Below, in pieces: positions 8,591-16,382 of a stretch of 64,000 nucleotides of DNA. The translations under genes were made by a program, and so were the position numbers. The DNA comes from Clostridia bacterium (GTDB taxonomy: Bacteria; Bacillota; Clostridia; Christensenellales; Aristaeellaceae), in NCBI GenBank assembly GCA_017470145.1, contig JAFUFB010000003.1, forward strand, positions 1-64,000, read 5' to 3'. The notes beneath the pieces are model-generated. The model worked only from the letters and a program-made list of their open reading frames with translations, did no database searches and was not told the origin of the DNA. The stretch's first letter is position 1. Every line of letters starts with the position of its first letter.

Positions 8591-10447
8591 GTGGCGGAAG
8601 GACAGCATAGAGCGCGCAGAGCGGAGAGATATTCCGAGCAGACGCCGGAGCGGGTGAACGCTGCGGCGCAGCAGGCCTCGGCGCAGCCCCAGGCCAATTA
8701 TGGCGCAGCTCCCCAACAGACGCCCTATGGGGGGATGCCTCCGGGGGCGATTTCGCAGCAGGAGGCCTATTATCAGGCCCAGCAGCAACAGCAGTATTAT
8801 CAGCAACAGCAGGCGATGCAGCAGGAATATGCCCGCCAGCAGTATGCCTGGCAGCAGGAGCAGCAGCGGCTGCACCGGCAGCGGGTGGAAAAGGAGCGGG
8901 TTTCCTCCGAAACCTCCAGCCATGGCGCCTTCCGGGGGTATACCGGCCAGACGCCAGCGATCGGCGGCCAGGGGAACGCTCAGCCCCTACCGCCCCCGAA
9001 GAAAAAGGGCCATGTGGGGCTGATTCTGGTGATCGTGGCCATGGTGGCCCTGTTGGGAACCGGCGGCGGCTTTGCCCTGCGGAACTATTTGCAAACCAAA
9101 GAGATTCATGACGCGGTTTCGCCCTACGACAATCTGTTTGTCGAGGGCGTCTACGTGGATGGAATTCATCTGGGGGGCATGACCCCGGAGCAAGGGCTGA
9201 ATTCTGTGCAGAGCCAAATTCAGCAGCGGAACGACGCCTGGAACGTGACCTTGACCTATCATGGCGCGCAGCTGGCCCAGATCAACGCGGGCATGCTGGG
9301 CATGAGCGTGGACATCGGCCAGGTGCTGAACGACGCCTGGGCCCAGGGGCACACGGGGGACGAGGCCACCCGCTATGCCGCCATGGCAGCCTTGAAGGAG
9401 ACGCCCTACGAGGCATATACCGCCACCCCCAGCGGGGATACGTCGGTGATCGACAACGTGTTGGCCCAGGTAAAGAGCCAGATTGATACCCAGGCGGTGA
9501 ATGCCCGGCTGCTGTCCTTTGACCCCAGCCAGGCTTATCCCTTCACCTTCCAGGAGGAATCCAAGGGCTTGCGGCTGAACGTGGACGAAGTTCGGGAAGA
9601 GCTATATCACATGGTGGCCACCATGACCAGCGGCAACGTGGAGCTGCAGCCGGAGGTCATCGAACCCAACACCTACCTGGTGGATCTGCAGAAGCATTAC
9701 ATGCTGCGGTCCTCGGTGTATACCCCGATTTCCACCTCCTCGGAGGAGGACCGGAACAACAATATCCGCCGAGCCTTTGAGTTTATCAATGGCTATGTGC
9801 TGCAGCCTGGAACGCAATTCAGCTTCAACAATGTGGTTGGCGAGCGGACGGAGGCAAATGGCTTTTTCCCCGCCATTGAGTATGCCTACGGCGAGCATGT
9901 GATGGGCATAGGCGGCGGTGTTTGCCAGGCCAGCACCACGGTGTATCAGGCGGCGGTTTGCGCCGGGCTGCAGATCGTAAAGCGGGAACCCCATTCCGAC
10001 GCCGTTTCCTACACGGAGTATGGCAAGGACGCCACGGTGTATTGGCTGTACAAGCGGAAAATCGACCTGGTTTTCCGGAACAACACGGAGGATCCCATCT
10101 ACATGGTGGCCGCCGTGCAGCAGGATCCCAGCAATAAGCGGCGGCTGATCGCCAAGGTCATGATGTACGGCGCGGACATGGGGGATGTGCGCTACGAGAT
10201 CGAGTGCAAAACGGTGCAGGAGATCGATCCCCCGGAAACGCCCACATACATCAAGGATAAGGACGCTACCTATGTTACCTATACGGACCAGCAAAAGTCC
10301 GTTTCCAAGGCGAAGCCCGGATACGTGGTGGAAAGCTACCGCGTCAAATATCAGGGCAATACGGAGGTGGAGCGGGCGTTGCTTTATTCCGACACCTATG
10401 AGCCGAAGCCGGAACGGGTGTATGTAGGCGTGACGAAAAGAGAATAG
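8591..10447 (+). CDS. VanW family protein with Gln/Tyr-rich cytoplasmic tail
   Basis: The 618-residue product begins with a disordered tail very rich in Gln, Ala and Tyr (runs such as QQQQQYYQQQQ near residues 58-75). One membrane helix follows (about 142-163), then a YoaR-type peptidoglycan-binding-like region and a VanW domain around residues 370-500 with GGGVCQASTTVYQAAV. VanW domains occur in envelope proteins of Gram-positives; the molecular function is unsettled. GTG 8591 is supported by AAAGGAGG ending about 8 bases upstream. It stands alone before a convergent terminator pair. Confidence 0.85.
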   Translation: MAEGQHRARRAERYSEQTPERVNAAAQQASAQPQANYGAAPQQTPYGGMPPGAISQQEAYYQAQQQQQYYQQQQAMQQEYARQQYAWQQEQQRLHRQRVEKERVSSETSSHGAFRGYTGQTPAIGGQGNAQPLPPPKKKGHVGLILVIVAMVALLGTGGGFALRNYLQTKEIHDAVSPYDNLFVEGVYVDGIHLGGMTPEQGLNSVQSQIQQRNDAWNVTLTYHGAQLAQINAGMLGMSVDIGQVLNDAWAQGHTGDEATRYAAMAALKETPYEAYTATPSGDTSVIDNVLAQVKSQIDTQAVNARLLSFDPSQAYPFTFQEESKGLRLNVDEVREELYHMVATMTSGNVELQPEVIEPNTYLVDLQKHYMLRSSVYTPISTSSEEDRNNNIRRAFEFINGYVLQPGTQFSFNNVVGERTEANGFFPAIEYAYGEHVMGIGGGVCQASTTVYQAAVCAGLQIVKREPHSDAVSYTEYGKDATVYWLYKRKIDLVFRNNTEDPIYMVAAVQQDPSNKRRLIAKVMMYGADMGDVRYEIECKTVQEIDPPETPTYIKDKDATYVTYTDQQKSVSKAKPGYVVESYRVKYQGNTEVERALLYSDTYEPKPERVYVGVTKRE

Positions 10448-10466
10448 AGCTGCTCGGTAGTATCTT

Positions 10467-10488
10467 CGGGGAAAGAATGTTTTCCCCG
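10467..10488 (+). terminator. Hairpin downstream of VanW gene
   Basis: CGGGGAAA (10467-10474) and TTTCCCCG (10481-10488) form a perfect 8-base stem with a 6-base loop, 20 bases after the stop. The T-run is inside the stem rather than after it, so this is only a moderate terminator candidate. Confidence 0.4.
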
Positions 10489-10516
10489 GAGACCATCAGA
10501 TGAAGTAAGCATAAGG

Positions 10517-10548
10517 AAAAGGCCCTCCCCGAGCGGGGAGGGCCTTCG
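10517..10548. terminator. Bidirectional terminator between convergent genes
   Basis: GGCCCTCCCC (10521-10530) and GGGGAGGGCC (10535-10544) form a 10-base stem with GAGC as loop, flanked by AAAA on the left and TT on the right. It lies between the ends of the VanW gene and the aldolase gene and can serve both. Confidence 0.75.
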
Positions 10549-10561
10549 TATAGAAATGAGA

Positions 10562-11500
10562 TTAGGCTTTGCCGTCGCAGCCCAACACGTCCACGATCTT
10601 GTGGGTCACCATGTCCTTCACGGCCTGGCGAGCGGGCTTCAGATACTGCCGAGGATCGAAATGATCCGGATGCTCGGCGAAATACTTCCGGATGCTGGCG
10701 GTCATGGCCAGACGGATGTCAGAGTCGATATTGATCTTGCAAACCGCGCTGCGAGCAGCCTGGCGCAGCTGATCCTCCGGGATGCCGATGGCGCCGGGCA
10801 TGTTGCCGCCGTACTTGTTGATCTCCGCCACGAACTCCTGGGGCACGGAAGAGGCGCCATGGAGCACGATGGGGAAGTTGGGCAGCTGCTTGGAGCATTC
10901 CTCCAGCACGTCGAACCGCAGCTGGGGCTTGGTGCCGGGCTTGAACTTGTAGGCGCCATGACTGGTGCCGATGGCGATGGCCAGGCTGTCGCAGCCGGTG
11001 CGGGTGGCGAAATCCACCACTTCTTCCGGCCGGGTGTACATGGCCTTGTCCGCTTCGACGGAAACCTCGTCTTCCACGCCGGCTAGGGTGCCCAGCTCGG
11101 CCTCTACCACGACGCCGTGATCATGGGCATATTCCACGACCTTACGGGTCAGGGCGATGTTCTCTTCATAGGGCTTGGAGCTGGCGTCGATCATGACGGA
11201 GGTAAAGCCGCCATCGATGCAGTCCTTGCAGAGCTCGAAGGTATCGCCATGATCCAGGTGCAGGGCGATCGGGATATCCGGATAATTCTCCGCCGCGGCC
11301 TGCACCAGGTGCACCAGATACTTGTGGTTCGCATAGGCGCGGGCGCCCTTGGAAACCTGCAGGATGACAGGAGCTTTCAGCTCGCCGGCCGCCTCGGTAA
11401 TCCCCTGAACGATTTCCATGTTATTCACATTGAAAGCGCCCACAGCATAACCGCCGGCATAGGCCTTCTTAAACATTTCTGTGGTTGTAACAATAGGCAT
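10562..11500 (-). CDS. fba: Class II fructose-bisphosphate aldolase
   Basis: This zinc enzyme of glycolysis and gluconeogenesis reversibly splits fructose 1,6-bisphosphate into glyceraldehyde 3-phosphate and dihydroxyacetone phosphate. Family motifs are YAVGAFNVNNME near the start, HLDHGDTFELCKDCIDGGFTSVMID with the metal-binding histidines, EAELGTLAGVED, and the phosphate loop around HGASSVPQEF. ATG 11500 is chosen because AGGAGG lies about nine bases upstream and the protein then begins MPIVTTTEM, as in relatives; upstream in-frame codons overlap the promoter. The length is 312 residues. Confidence 0.95.
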   Translation of the reverse strand: MPIVTTTEMFKKAYAGGYAVGAFNVNNMEIVQGITEAAGELKAPVILQVSKGARAYANHKYLVHLVQAAAENYPDIPIALHLDHGDTFELCKDCIDGGFTSVMIDASSKPYEENIALTRKVVEYAHDHGVVVEAELGTLAGVEDEVSVEADKAMYTRPEEVVDFATRTGCDSLAIAIGTSHGAYKFKPGTKPQLRFDVLEECSKQLPNFPIVLHGASSVPQEFVAEINKYGGNMPGAIGIPEDQLRQAARSAVCKINIDSDIRLAMTASIRKYFAEHPDHFDPRQYLKPARQAVKDMVTHKIVDVLGCDGKA

Positions 11501-11531
11501 GGGTAAAACCTCCTCTTCCAAAGATGCTGTC

Positions 11532-11560
11532 ATTATATCACAGCTTTTCCGGTCTGAAAA
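11532..11560 (-). promoter_or_regulatory. Promoter of fba
   Basis: On the minus strand TTTTCA (11560-11555) and TATAAT (11537-11532) are 17 bases apart. Transcription would start about 25 bases upstream of the aldolase start codon. Confidence 0.6.
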
Positions 11561-11600
11561 GTAATTTTGTTTTTTTCTTCGGGCGAGGAACGAGGGCAGA

Positions 11601-11641
11601 GAAAAGAAAAATCCCTTGAACAGCAATCGCTGCAAGGGATT
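11601..11641 (-). terminator. Terminator of tRNA-Trp
   Basis: On the minus strand AATCCCTTG (11641-11633) pairs with CAAGGGATT (11618-11610), with an inner CAGC/GCTG stem, followed by TTTCTTTTC. A second small hairpin, ATCCGAA/TTCGGAT, lies at 11655-11672 between the tRNA and the terminator. Confidence 0.8.
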
Positions 11642-11682
11642 CTGTCAGTGGACCATCCGAAAAGGTTCGGATGAATCTGGTT

Positions 11683-11756
11683 TGGCAGGGCAAGAAGGAC
11701 TCGAACCCTCAACAAAGGTTTTGGAGACCCACGTGTTACCATTACACCATTGCCCT
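11683..11756 (-). tRNA. tRNA-Trp (anticodon CCA)
   Basis: A 74-base cloverleaf is readable on the minus strand. The acceptor stem pairs AGGGCAA with TTGCCCT, the D stem GTGT with ACAC, and the T stem GAGGG with CCTTC around TTCGAGT. The anticodon loop CTCCAAA gives CCA, reading UGG. Discriminator G and an encoded CCA end are present. One anticodon-stem position (27-43) is a T-T mismatch. It has its own promoter and terminator. Confidence 0.95.
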
Positions 11757-11774
11757 ACGTCTGACAACAGTGCT

Positions 11775-11802
11775 ATTATACACGTTTTTTTGCTCCTGTC
11801 AA
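11775..11802 (-). promoter_or_regulatory. Promoter of tRNA-Trp
   Basis: A perfect TTGACA (11802-11797) and a perfect TATAAT (11780-11775) are separated by 16 bases on the minus strand, immediately upstream of tRNA-Trp. The -35 box overlaps the stop region of the transglutaminase gene. Confidence 0.85.
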
Positions 11803-14087
11803 GGGGCGATTTTTGGCCTCGACAACGCCTGATCGGCGGCGAATGAGGCCACCCCTCGGAGCCGGAGAAGGGCATAGCGGAAACGGGCCTTCCAGGGAAG
11901 GGTTTTCTTGAGCTGGAAAGCAAGATCCCGGGCCAGTGCCACATCCGTGGCCAGGGGCTGTACCCGGCCGTAATGCAGCAGGGAGGCGCATTCGCCCAGC
12001 TGATTCAGGGAGACGGACAGGTCGGAGTCTCTCTCCAGGCGGCGGGTGAAGGCCATGAGGGTCTCCCCGGGCTGGCGGGTGTATCCCGCGGCAGAGAGAC
12101 GGGAGAGGACATCCTTCAGCCAAAGGTCAAATTGATCTATATCCTGGGCGGCATGCTTCGCCTTCCGCTTCGGAGAGGTCCAAAGCCAGCGAACCCAAAG
12201 CGCGCCCACGCTGGCCAGCAGGAGCATCAGCAGCAAAAGCTGCCAGGGGAAGGAGGTTTTCTCCGCGGGGGATACTTCCTCCACGGGCAGGCCGGGCTCA
12301 GTAGGATCCTGTTCGTCAGATAGATTGGGATCTGGGGAGGCTTCCTCCTGAGGCAGGGGTTCTGCCGTAGTTATTTCTGTATTCGGCGGCGGAGTTACAA
12401 CGGTTTCCGTTTCCAGAGAAGACGGTGGATTCTGTCCCTGAGGGGAATTCTGATTCTCCGCATTCGGGCTCTCCTGCCGAGGGGTAGCGTCAAAGGTGAG
12501 CCAGCCAAAGCCCTGGAAATATACCTCCGTCCAGGCATGCGCATTTTGCCCGGTAACCAGGGCCTCCCCCTGGGCATTGGGCTGGGCCAGATATCCCTCC
12601 ACATATCGGGCGGGGAGGCCTACCATGCGGCAGAGCACCGTGAGGGCAGAGGCGAAATAGGTGCAATAGCCCTGGTGGGTGTTGAACAGGAAATGGGTCA
12701 CGAAATCAATATTCGTAGGCTGATAATCCACCGAGAGGGTATAGCGGTAATTTCGGGAAAGATAATTCTGCAGGGCGAAGGCTTTTTCATAAGGGGAATC
12801 GATGCCTGCGGTGATCTCCGCCGCCAGCAGCCAAACCGGCTCCTCCAGATGGGAGGGAAGGGCGGTATAGGTCTCCTGAATGGCGCGATATTCCGGGTCG
12901 GAATTATTTTCCGCTGCGTCGATCAGTGTTTGCAGCCCCGGATCGCCCGCCATCATCAGGGGCGCGGAGACGGACCAGGTGTCTCCTTCCTGCAGATTGC
13001 GGGTCACAAACAGCTCGGAGGAATTGGTAAAATAGGGTACTAATTCGCCGCCGGTGCGGAGGGCTTGGACTCGCTGGGGGGTAAAGAGGGTAGAGGCGCT
13101 TTCCGCCAGCATGCGGACGGAAACCTCCGAAGACGCCGGCAGGGCGGAGGCTAACTCCCCTTGGGGCAGGTTCTGATTGAATACCGTGGCCCGCTGGCCA
13201 GCAACGCCGCTGGCGTCCCAAAGATAGCGCCGGCCCCCCAGGGTGTTGTGCCAGGAGCGGCCGTCATATTCATTCATGAGGACGCCCCGCAGATAGGCAG
13301 TTCGCGGGGTGGAAACCTGCATCACGGGATGATCGGAAGGATTTACAGGGCCGCCCAGTTGAGAGACGCCCTGGGGATAGAAGCCTTCCTTGGAGAGGGA
13401 GAACACATCCCGCGGCTCCGTAAAAAACAGTCGATCCATGACGGACTGGCGGAGGGTATCCATGCTTTCCTTCAGGGGGGAGAAAACGACGCCGGTCCGG
13501 GGCGTGAAGCCATAAGCCAGCAGCGTCAGCGCCACCACCCAGGGAAAGGCACGGGGGAAGGAGAGCTCCGGGTGCCGTTCCAGCAAAAGCAGGCAGATGG
13601 CCGCGATGGCGGCGGGCAGCAGCCGCGGCACCAGATCCGTCCGATCTGCCAGCCAGAGCAGCAGCAGGGACATGAGCGTCAGCAGGATGGCGCCCAGGCT
13701 GCCGGCCAGGGGACGGGTACAGAGAAAGCTGATCAGGGTAAAGAACAGGGCAAAGACGAGGGAGGTTTCCCGGGTTACCAGGGGTATCGCCCCGGGAACG
13801 CCGGAAAGCTGCAGCGTAAAGGCGCGAAAAACGTCCGACAGCAGGGAAAAGCCGCTGCCAGCCAGCCAGACCAGGAAGCACAGCAGCAGCCCGATGGCCC
13901 CAAAGAGGGAGGCGCGGCGGGAAAGGGAAATCCCCTCCAGCAGGAGAGAAAAGATCAGGATGGGCAGCATCAGAACCGACAGGGAAACATCCACATGAAG
14001 GGCGCCCAGGAAGGGGAAAGTCAAGCCGAAGGATAAAAGGAGCGTCAGCAAAAAGCGGGGAAGCCGATCAATGATTCGCTGCCGCAT
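11799..14087 (-). CDS. Membrane transglutaminase-like protein (TgpA type, DUF4129 tail)
   Basis: The 762-residue protein has about six N-terminal membrane helices (residues 10-200), a long exterior region, a transglutaminase-like core and one further helix (about 640-660) before a cytosolic DUF4129-like tail. The putative thiol-protease triad is visible: Cys in GYCTYFASALTVLCRMVG (about 475), His in NAHAWTEVYF (about 516) and Asp in TFDATP (about 532). A Pro/Glu-rich linker follows the core. GAAAGGAG lies upstream of ATG 14087. It is the last gene of the MoxR-DUF58-transglutaminase operon, a common arrangement of uncertain substrate. Confidence 0.88.
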   Translation of the reverse strand: MRQRIIDRLPRFLLTLLLSFGLTFPFLGALHVDVSLSVLMLPILIFSLLLEGISLSRRASLFGAIGLLLCFLVWLAGSGFSLLSDVFRAFTLQLSGVPGAIPLVTRETSLVFALFFTLISFLCTRPLAGSLGAILLTLMSLLLLWLADRTDLVPRLLPAAIAAICLLLLERHPELSFPRAFPWVVALTLLAYGFTPRTGVVFSPLKESMDTLRQSVMDRLFFTEPRDVFSLSKEGFYPQGVSQLGGPVNPSDHPVMQVSTPRTAYLRGVLMNEYDGRSWHNTLGGRRYLWDASGVAGQRATVFNQNLPQGELASALPASSEVSVRMLAESASTLFTPQRVQALRTGGELVPYFTNSSELFVTRNLQEGDTWSVSAPLMMAGDPGLQTLIDAAENNSDPEYRAIQETYTALPSHLEEPVWLLAAEITAGIDSPYEKAFALQNYLSRNYRYTLSVDYQPTNIDFVTHFLFNTHQGYCTYFASALTVLCRMVGLPARYVEGYLAQPNAQGEALVTGQNAHAWTEVYFQGFGWLTFDATPRQESPNAENQNSPQGQNPPSSLETETVVTPPPNTEITTAEPLPQEEASPDPNLSDEQDPTEPGLPVEEVSPAEKTSFPWQLLLLMLLLASVGALWVRWLWTSPKRKAKHAAQDIDQFDLWLKDVLSRLSAAGYTRQPGETLMAFTRRLERDSDLSVSLNQLGECASLLHYGRVQPLATDVALARDLAFQLKKTLPWKARFRYALLRLRGVASFAADQALSRPKIAP

Positions 14088-14125
14088 AGATAGACGCTCC
14101 TTTCCTGTAAAAATTGGAAATCAAT

Positions 14126-15295
14126 TCAGTCCGGCTCTCCGGCGGTTTCCGTGGGCTGCACATAGGCCACCTGGATGCCATCCTGCTGCAGCCTGGCAAT
14201 CAGGGGAAGCAGCCGAGGATCCTCGGGAGCAAAGGTGACCAAATAGAGACGAATGGTGGGCCCCAGATGGTGCATCCGGGTCATGACGTCCACCATGGCG
14301 GAATTGAGCCGGGCAGAGATAACCACCAGGCAGCCCACCTTCCGCAGGCGGCGGCTTTCCAGAGTCAGCACCCGCTCGAATCGGTCCGGGTCGGAAAAAT
14401 CCACTCGGGCCAGGCTTTCCATGGCCAGGGGAATACCCATGGTTTTTTCCAGCTCTATGGGGTGGACGCCATGCAGGGGCAGATGAACCACCAGATCCGT
14501 GTTGGCCTGGTCCGCAAAGACGGAGGCAGCTGTTTCCAGCAGGGCGTCCCGCAAATCCGCTTCCGCCGCTGGCCGGCCCCAGGAAGGGGGGCGGGAGCAG
14601 TCCATCAGGATCAAAACCTCCTTCAGGATGGGCTCCTCAAATTTTCGAACCAGCAGCTCCCCCTTCCGCAGGGAGAGCTTCCAGTGGATTTTTTTCATGG
14701 GATCCCCGGGCTGATAGCTGCGGATATCCGAGGGAGCGGACAGATCCTCCGTGGCTTGCTGCAGCATCTCCGAGCCCGGATCTCCCGGAGACAGGATGAG
14801 GGGCTCGGTTTCGAACCGATTGGGCAGCACCAGCAGGCGAAAACGGGCGTCCTCCAGGGAACGACGGACGCGGAAAAAGCCCAGCAGGTCCTCCACGGCC
14901 CAGGCTTGTACCCCGGGAGTATATTCCCCTACATGGTTTGCGTGTACTGGAAGCGTCAGGGTTTGCAGCTTGCTAGGCACATCCCGCAGATAGACCTCCT
15001 GCAGGGGAAGCCCCGCTCCTGGGCTGATCTCCAGCAGAATGGGCGCGATGGGCAGGAGCCCCCGATGGCAGACCTGCAGGCGCAGCTGGACCGCCTCCCC
15101 GCGATGGACCGTTTGAGCGTCCAGATCCCCAGACAAACGCAGCGTTCGGGAGGCCCAGAGGACGCTGACCAGCCCGAAGAGCAGGCCCATCAGCAGGAGC
15201 ACCGCCAGCAGCATCAGAATAGAGCTGCCGGTGGACAGGGCGGCCAGCAGAAAGGTGATCAGGAAGGCCAGGGGAAAGGCGATATGCGTTTTCAT
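14126..15295 (-). CDS. DUF58 domain membrane protein
   Basis: Two N-terminal membrane helices (about 5-50) precede an extracytoplasmic-like region and a DUF58/VWA-like domain with the hallmark DIRSYQPGDPMKKIHWK followed by LLVRKFEEP. DUF58 proteins accompany MoxR ATPases and are thought to work with them in protein assembly or envelope processes. ATG 15295 overlaps the moxR stop by four bases (ATGA). Length is 389 residues. Confidence 0.87.
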   Translation of the reverse strand: MKTHIAFPLAFLITFLLAALSTGSSILMLLAVLLLMGLLFGLVSVLWASRTLRLSGDLDAQTVHRGEAVQLRLQVCHRGLLPIAPILLEISPGAGLPLQEVYLRDVPSKLQTLTLPVHANHVGEYTPGVQAWAVEDLLGFFRVRRSLEDARFRLLVLPNRFETEPLILSPGDPGSEMLQQATEDLSAPSDIRSYQPGDPMKKIHWKLSLRKGELLVRKFEEPILKEVLILMDCSRPPSWGRPAAEADLRDALLETAASVFADQANTDLVVHLPLHGVHPIELEKTMGIPLAMESLARVDFSDPDRFERVLTLESRRLRKVGCLVVISARLNSAMVDVMTRMHHLGPTIRLYLVTFAPEDPRLLPLIARLQQDGIQVAYVQPTETAGEPD

Positions 15296-16236
15296 AGCTT
15301 GACGGGCACCACCGTGGCCCGGAGAATCTGAAGTAGAATATCCTCCGCCTGCACGCCCTTCATCCGGGCCTCGGGGGAGAGGACCATGCGATGGGCGAAA
15401 ACGGGGAGGAACATATGCTGCACATCCTCCGGCAGCACGAAATCTCGATCATCCAGCAGGGCACAGGCCTGGGCCCCCCGAATCAGGGCGATGGCCGCCC
15501 GGGTGGAGGCCCCCAGCTGGAAGGCGGGCTCCTGCCGGGTGGCGGCGGCCAGATGGGCCACGTAATTCCGCACCTCCGGGGAGCAATAGATGGTGGCTAC
15601 CTGCTCCTGCATGGCCAGGATATCCTGGGCGGTACAGATGGGCGTAATGGTATCCATGGGCCGAACCACGCCGGAATAGCGCTCCAGCACGTCCATCTCC
15701 TGCTCGATGGTGGGATAGCCGATGGAAATCCGCAGGAAAAAGCGATCCACCTGGGCCTCCGGTAGGGGATAGGTGCCCACGAATTCCCCAGGATTCTGGG
15801 TAGCCAGGACGATGAAGGGCTGGGGCAGGGGATGGGTCACGCCATCCACGGTCACCTGGTGCTCCTCCATCACCTCCAGCAGGGCAGACTGGGTCTTGGG
15901 GCTGGTGCGGTTGATTTCGTCCGCCAGGATGATCTGGCTCATGACGGCCCCTTCCCGATATTCCATCTGGCCGGTCTGGAAATTGGCCAGGGTATAGCCC
16001 GTGATGTCGGAGGGCATCAGGTCCGGGGTGAACTGGATGCGGCGGAAGGTGCAGTCCAGGGACTTGGCCAGGGCGCTGGCCAGGGTGGTTTTGCCCACGC
16101 CGGGTACATCCTCGATGAGCACATGGCCCTTGCAGAGCAGGGCGATGAGAGCATATTCGATGGCTTCCTCCTTGCCGACGATGGCTTGGCCTATCGTTTG
16201 CTGGAGGGAGATGATCATTCGGCCGGGGTTGAACAT
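15292..16236 (-). CDS. MoxR family AAA+ ATPase
   Basis: This is a 314-residue AAA+ ATPase of the MoxR group, whose members act as chaperone-like assembly factors for VWA-domain partners. Walker A VPGVGKTT is at residues 44-51, the Walker B region ILADEINR at about 106-113, followed by TSPKTQSALLEVMEEHQVT, and sensor 1 is in LATQNP. AAAGGGGAA lies before ATG 16236. It heads the minus-strand operon with the DUF58 and transglutaminase genes and has its own promoter. Confidence 0.92.
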   Translation of the reverse strand: MFNPGRMIISLQQTIGQAIVGKEEAIEYALIALLCKGHVLIEDVPGVGKTTLASALAKSLDCTFRRIQFTPDLMPSDITGYTLANFQTGQMEYREGAVMSQIILADEINRTSPKTQSALLEVMEEHQVTVDGVTHPLPQPFIVLATQNPGEFVGTYPLPEAQVDRFFLRISIGYPTIEQEMDVLERYSGVVRPMDTITPICTAQDILAMQEQVATIYCSPEVRNYVAHLAAATRQEPAFQLGASTRAAIALIRGAQACALLDDRDFVLPEDVQHMFLPVFAHRMVLSPEARMKGVQAEDILLQILRATVVPVKL

Positions 16237-16269
16237 GTTTTTTCCCCTTTCCTAAAATATACGGCGAAA

Positions 16270-16298
16270 ATTATAGCGTGAAACTATTTTTTTAGCAA
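16270..16298 (-). promoter_or_regulatory. Promoter of moxR operon
   Basis: On the minus strand TTGCTA (16298-16293) and a perfect TATAAT (16275-16270) are spaced by 17 bases. It diverges from the mutase promoter 20 bases away. Confidence 0.65.
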
Positions 16299-16316
16299 GG
16301 AAGGGGGAGATTTTAC

Positions 16317-16345
16317 TTGTCAGGAAAGAAAAATCCTCCTATAAT
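16317..16345 (+). promoter_or_regulatory. Promoter of phosphohexomutase gene
   Basis: TTGTCA (16317-16322) and a perfect TATAAT (16340-16345) are spaced by 17 bases. The start site near 16352 rules out translation from the in-frame codon at 16317 and supports ATG 16383. Confidence 0.8.
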
Positions 16346-16382
16346 AGAGATAACCAAATTTTGCAGAAAGGCGGTTTTTCCC

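Noticed and set aside
10467..10503. Third copy of the 47-base dispersed repeat
   Set aside because: There is partial resemblance (GAATGTTTTCC and GGAG), but alignment needs a gap and the stretch is better explained as a simple hairpin.
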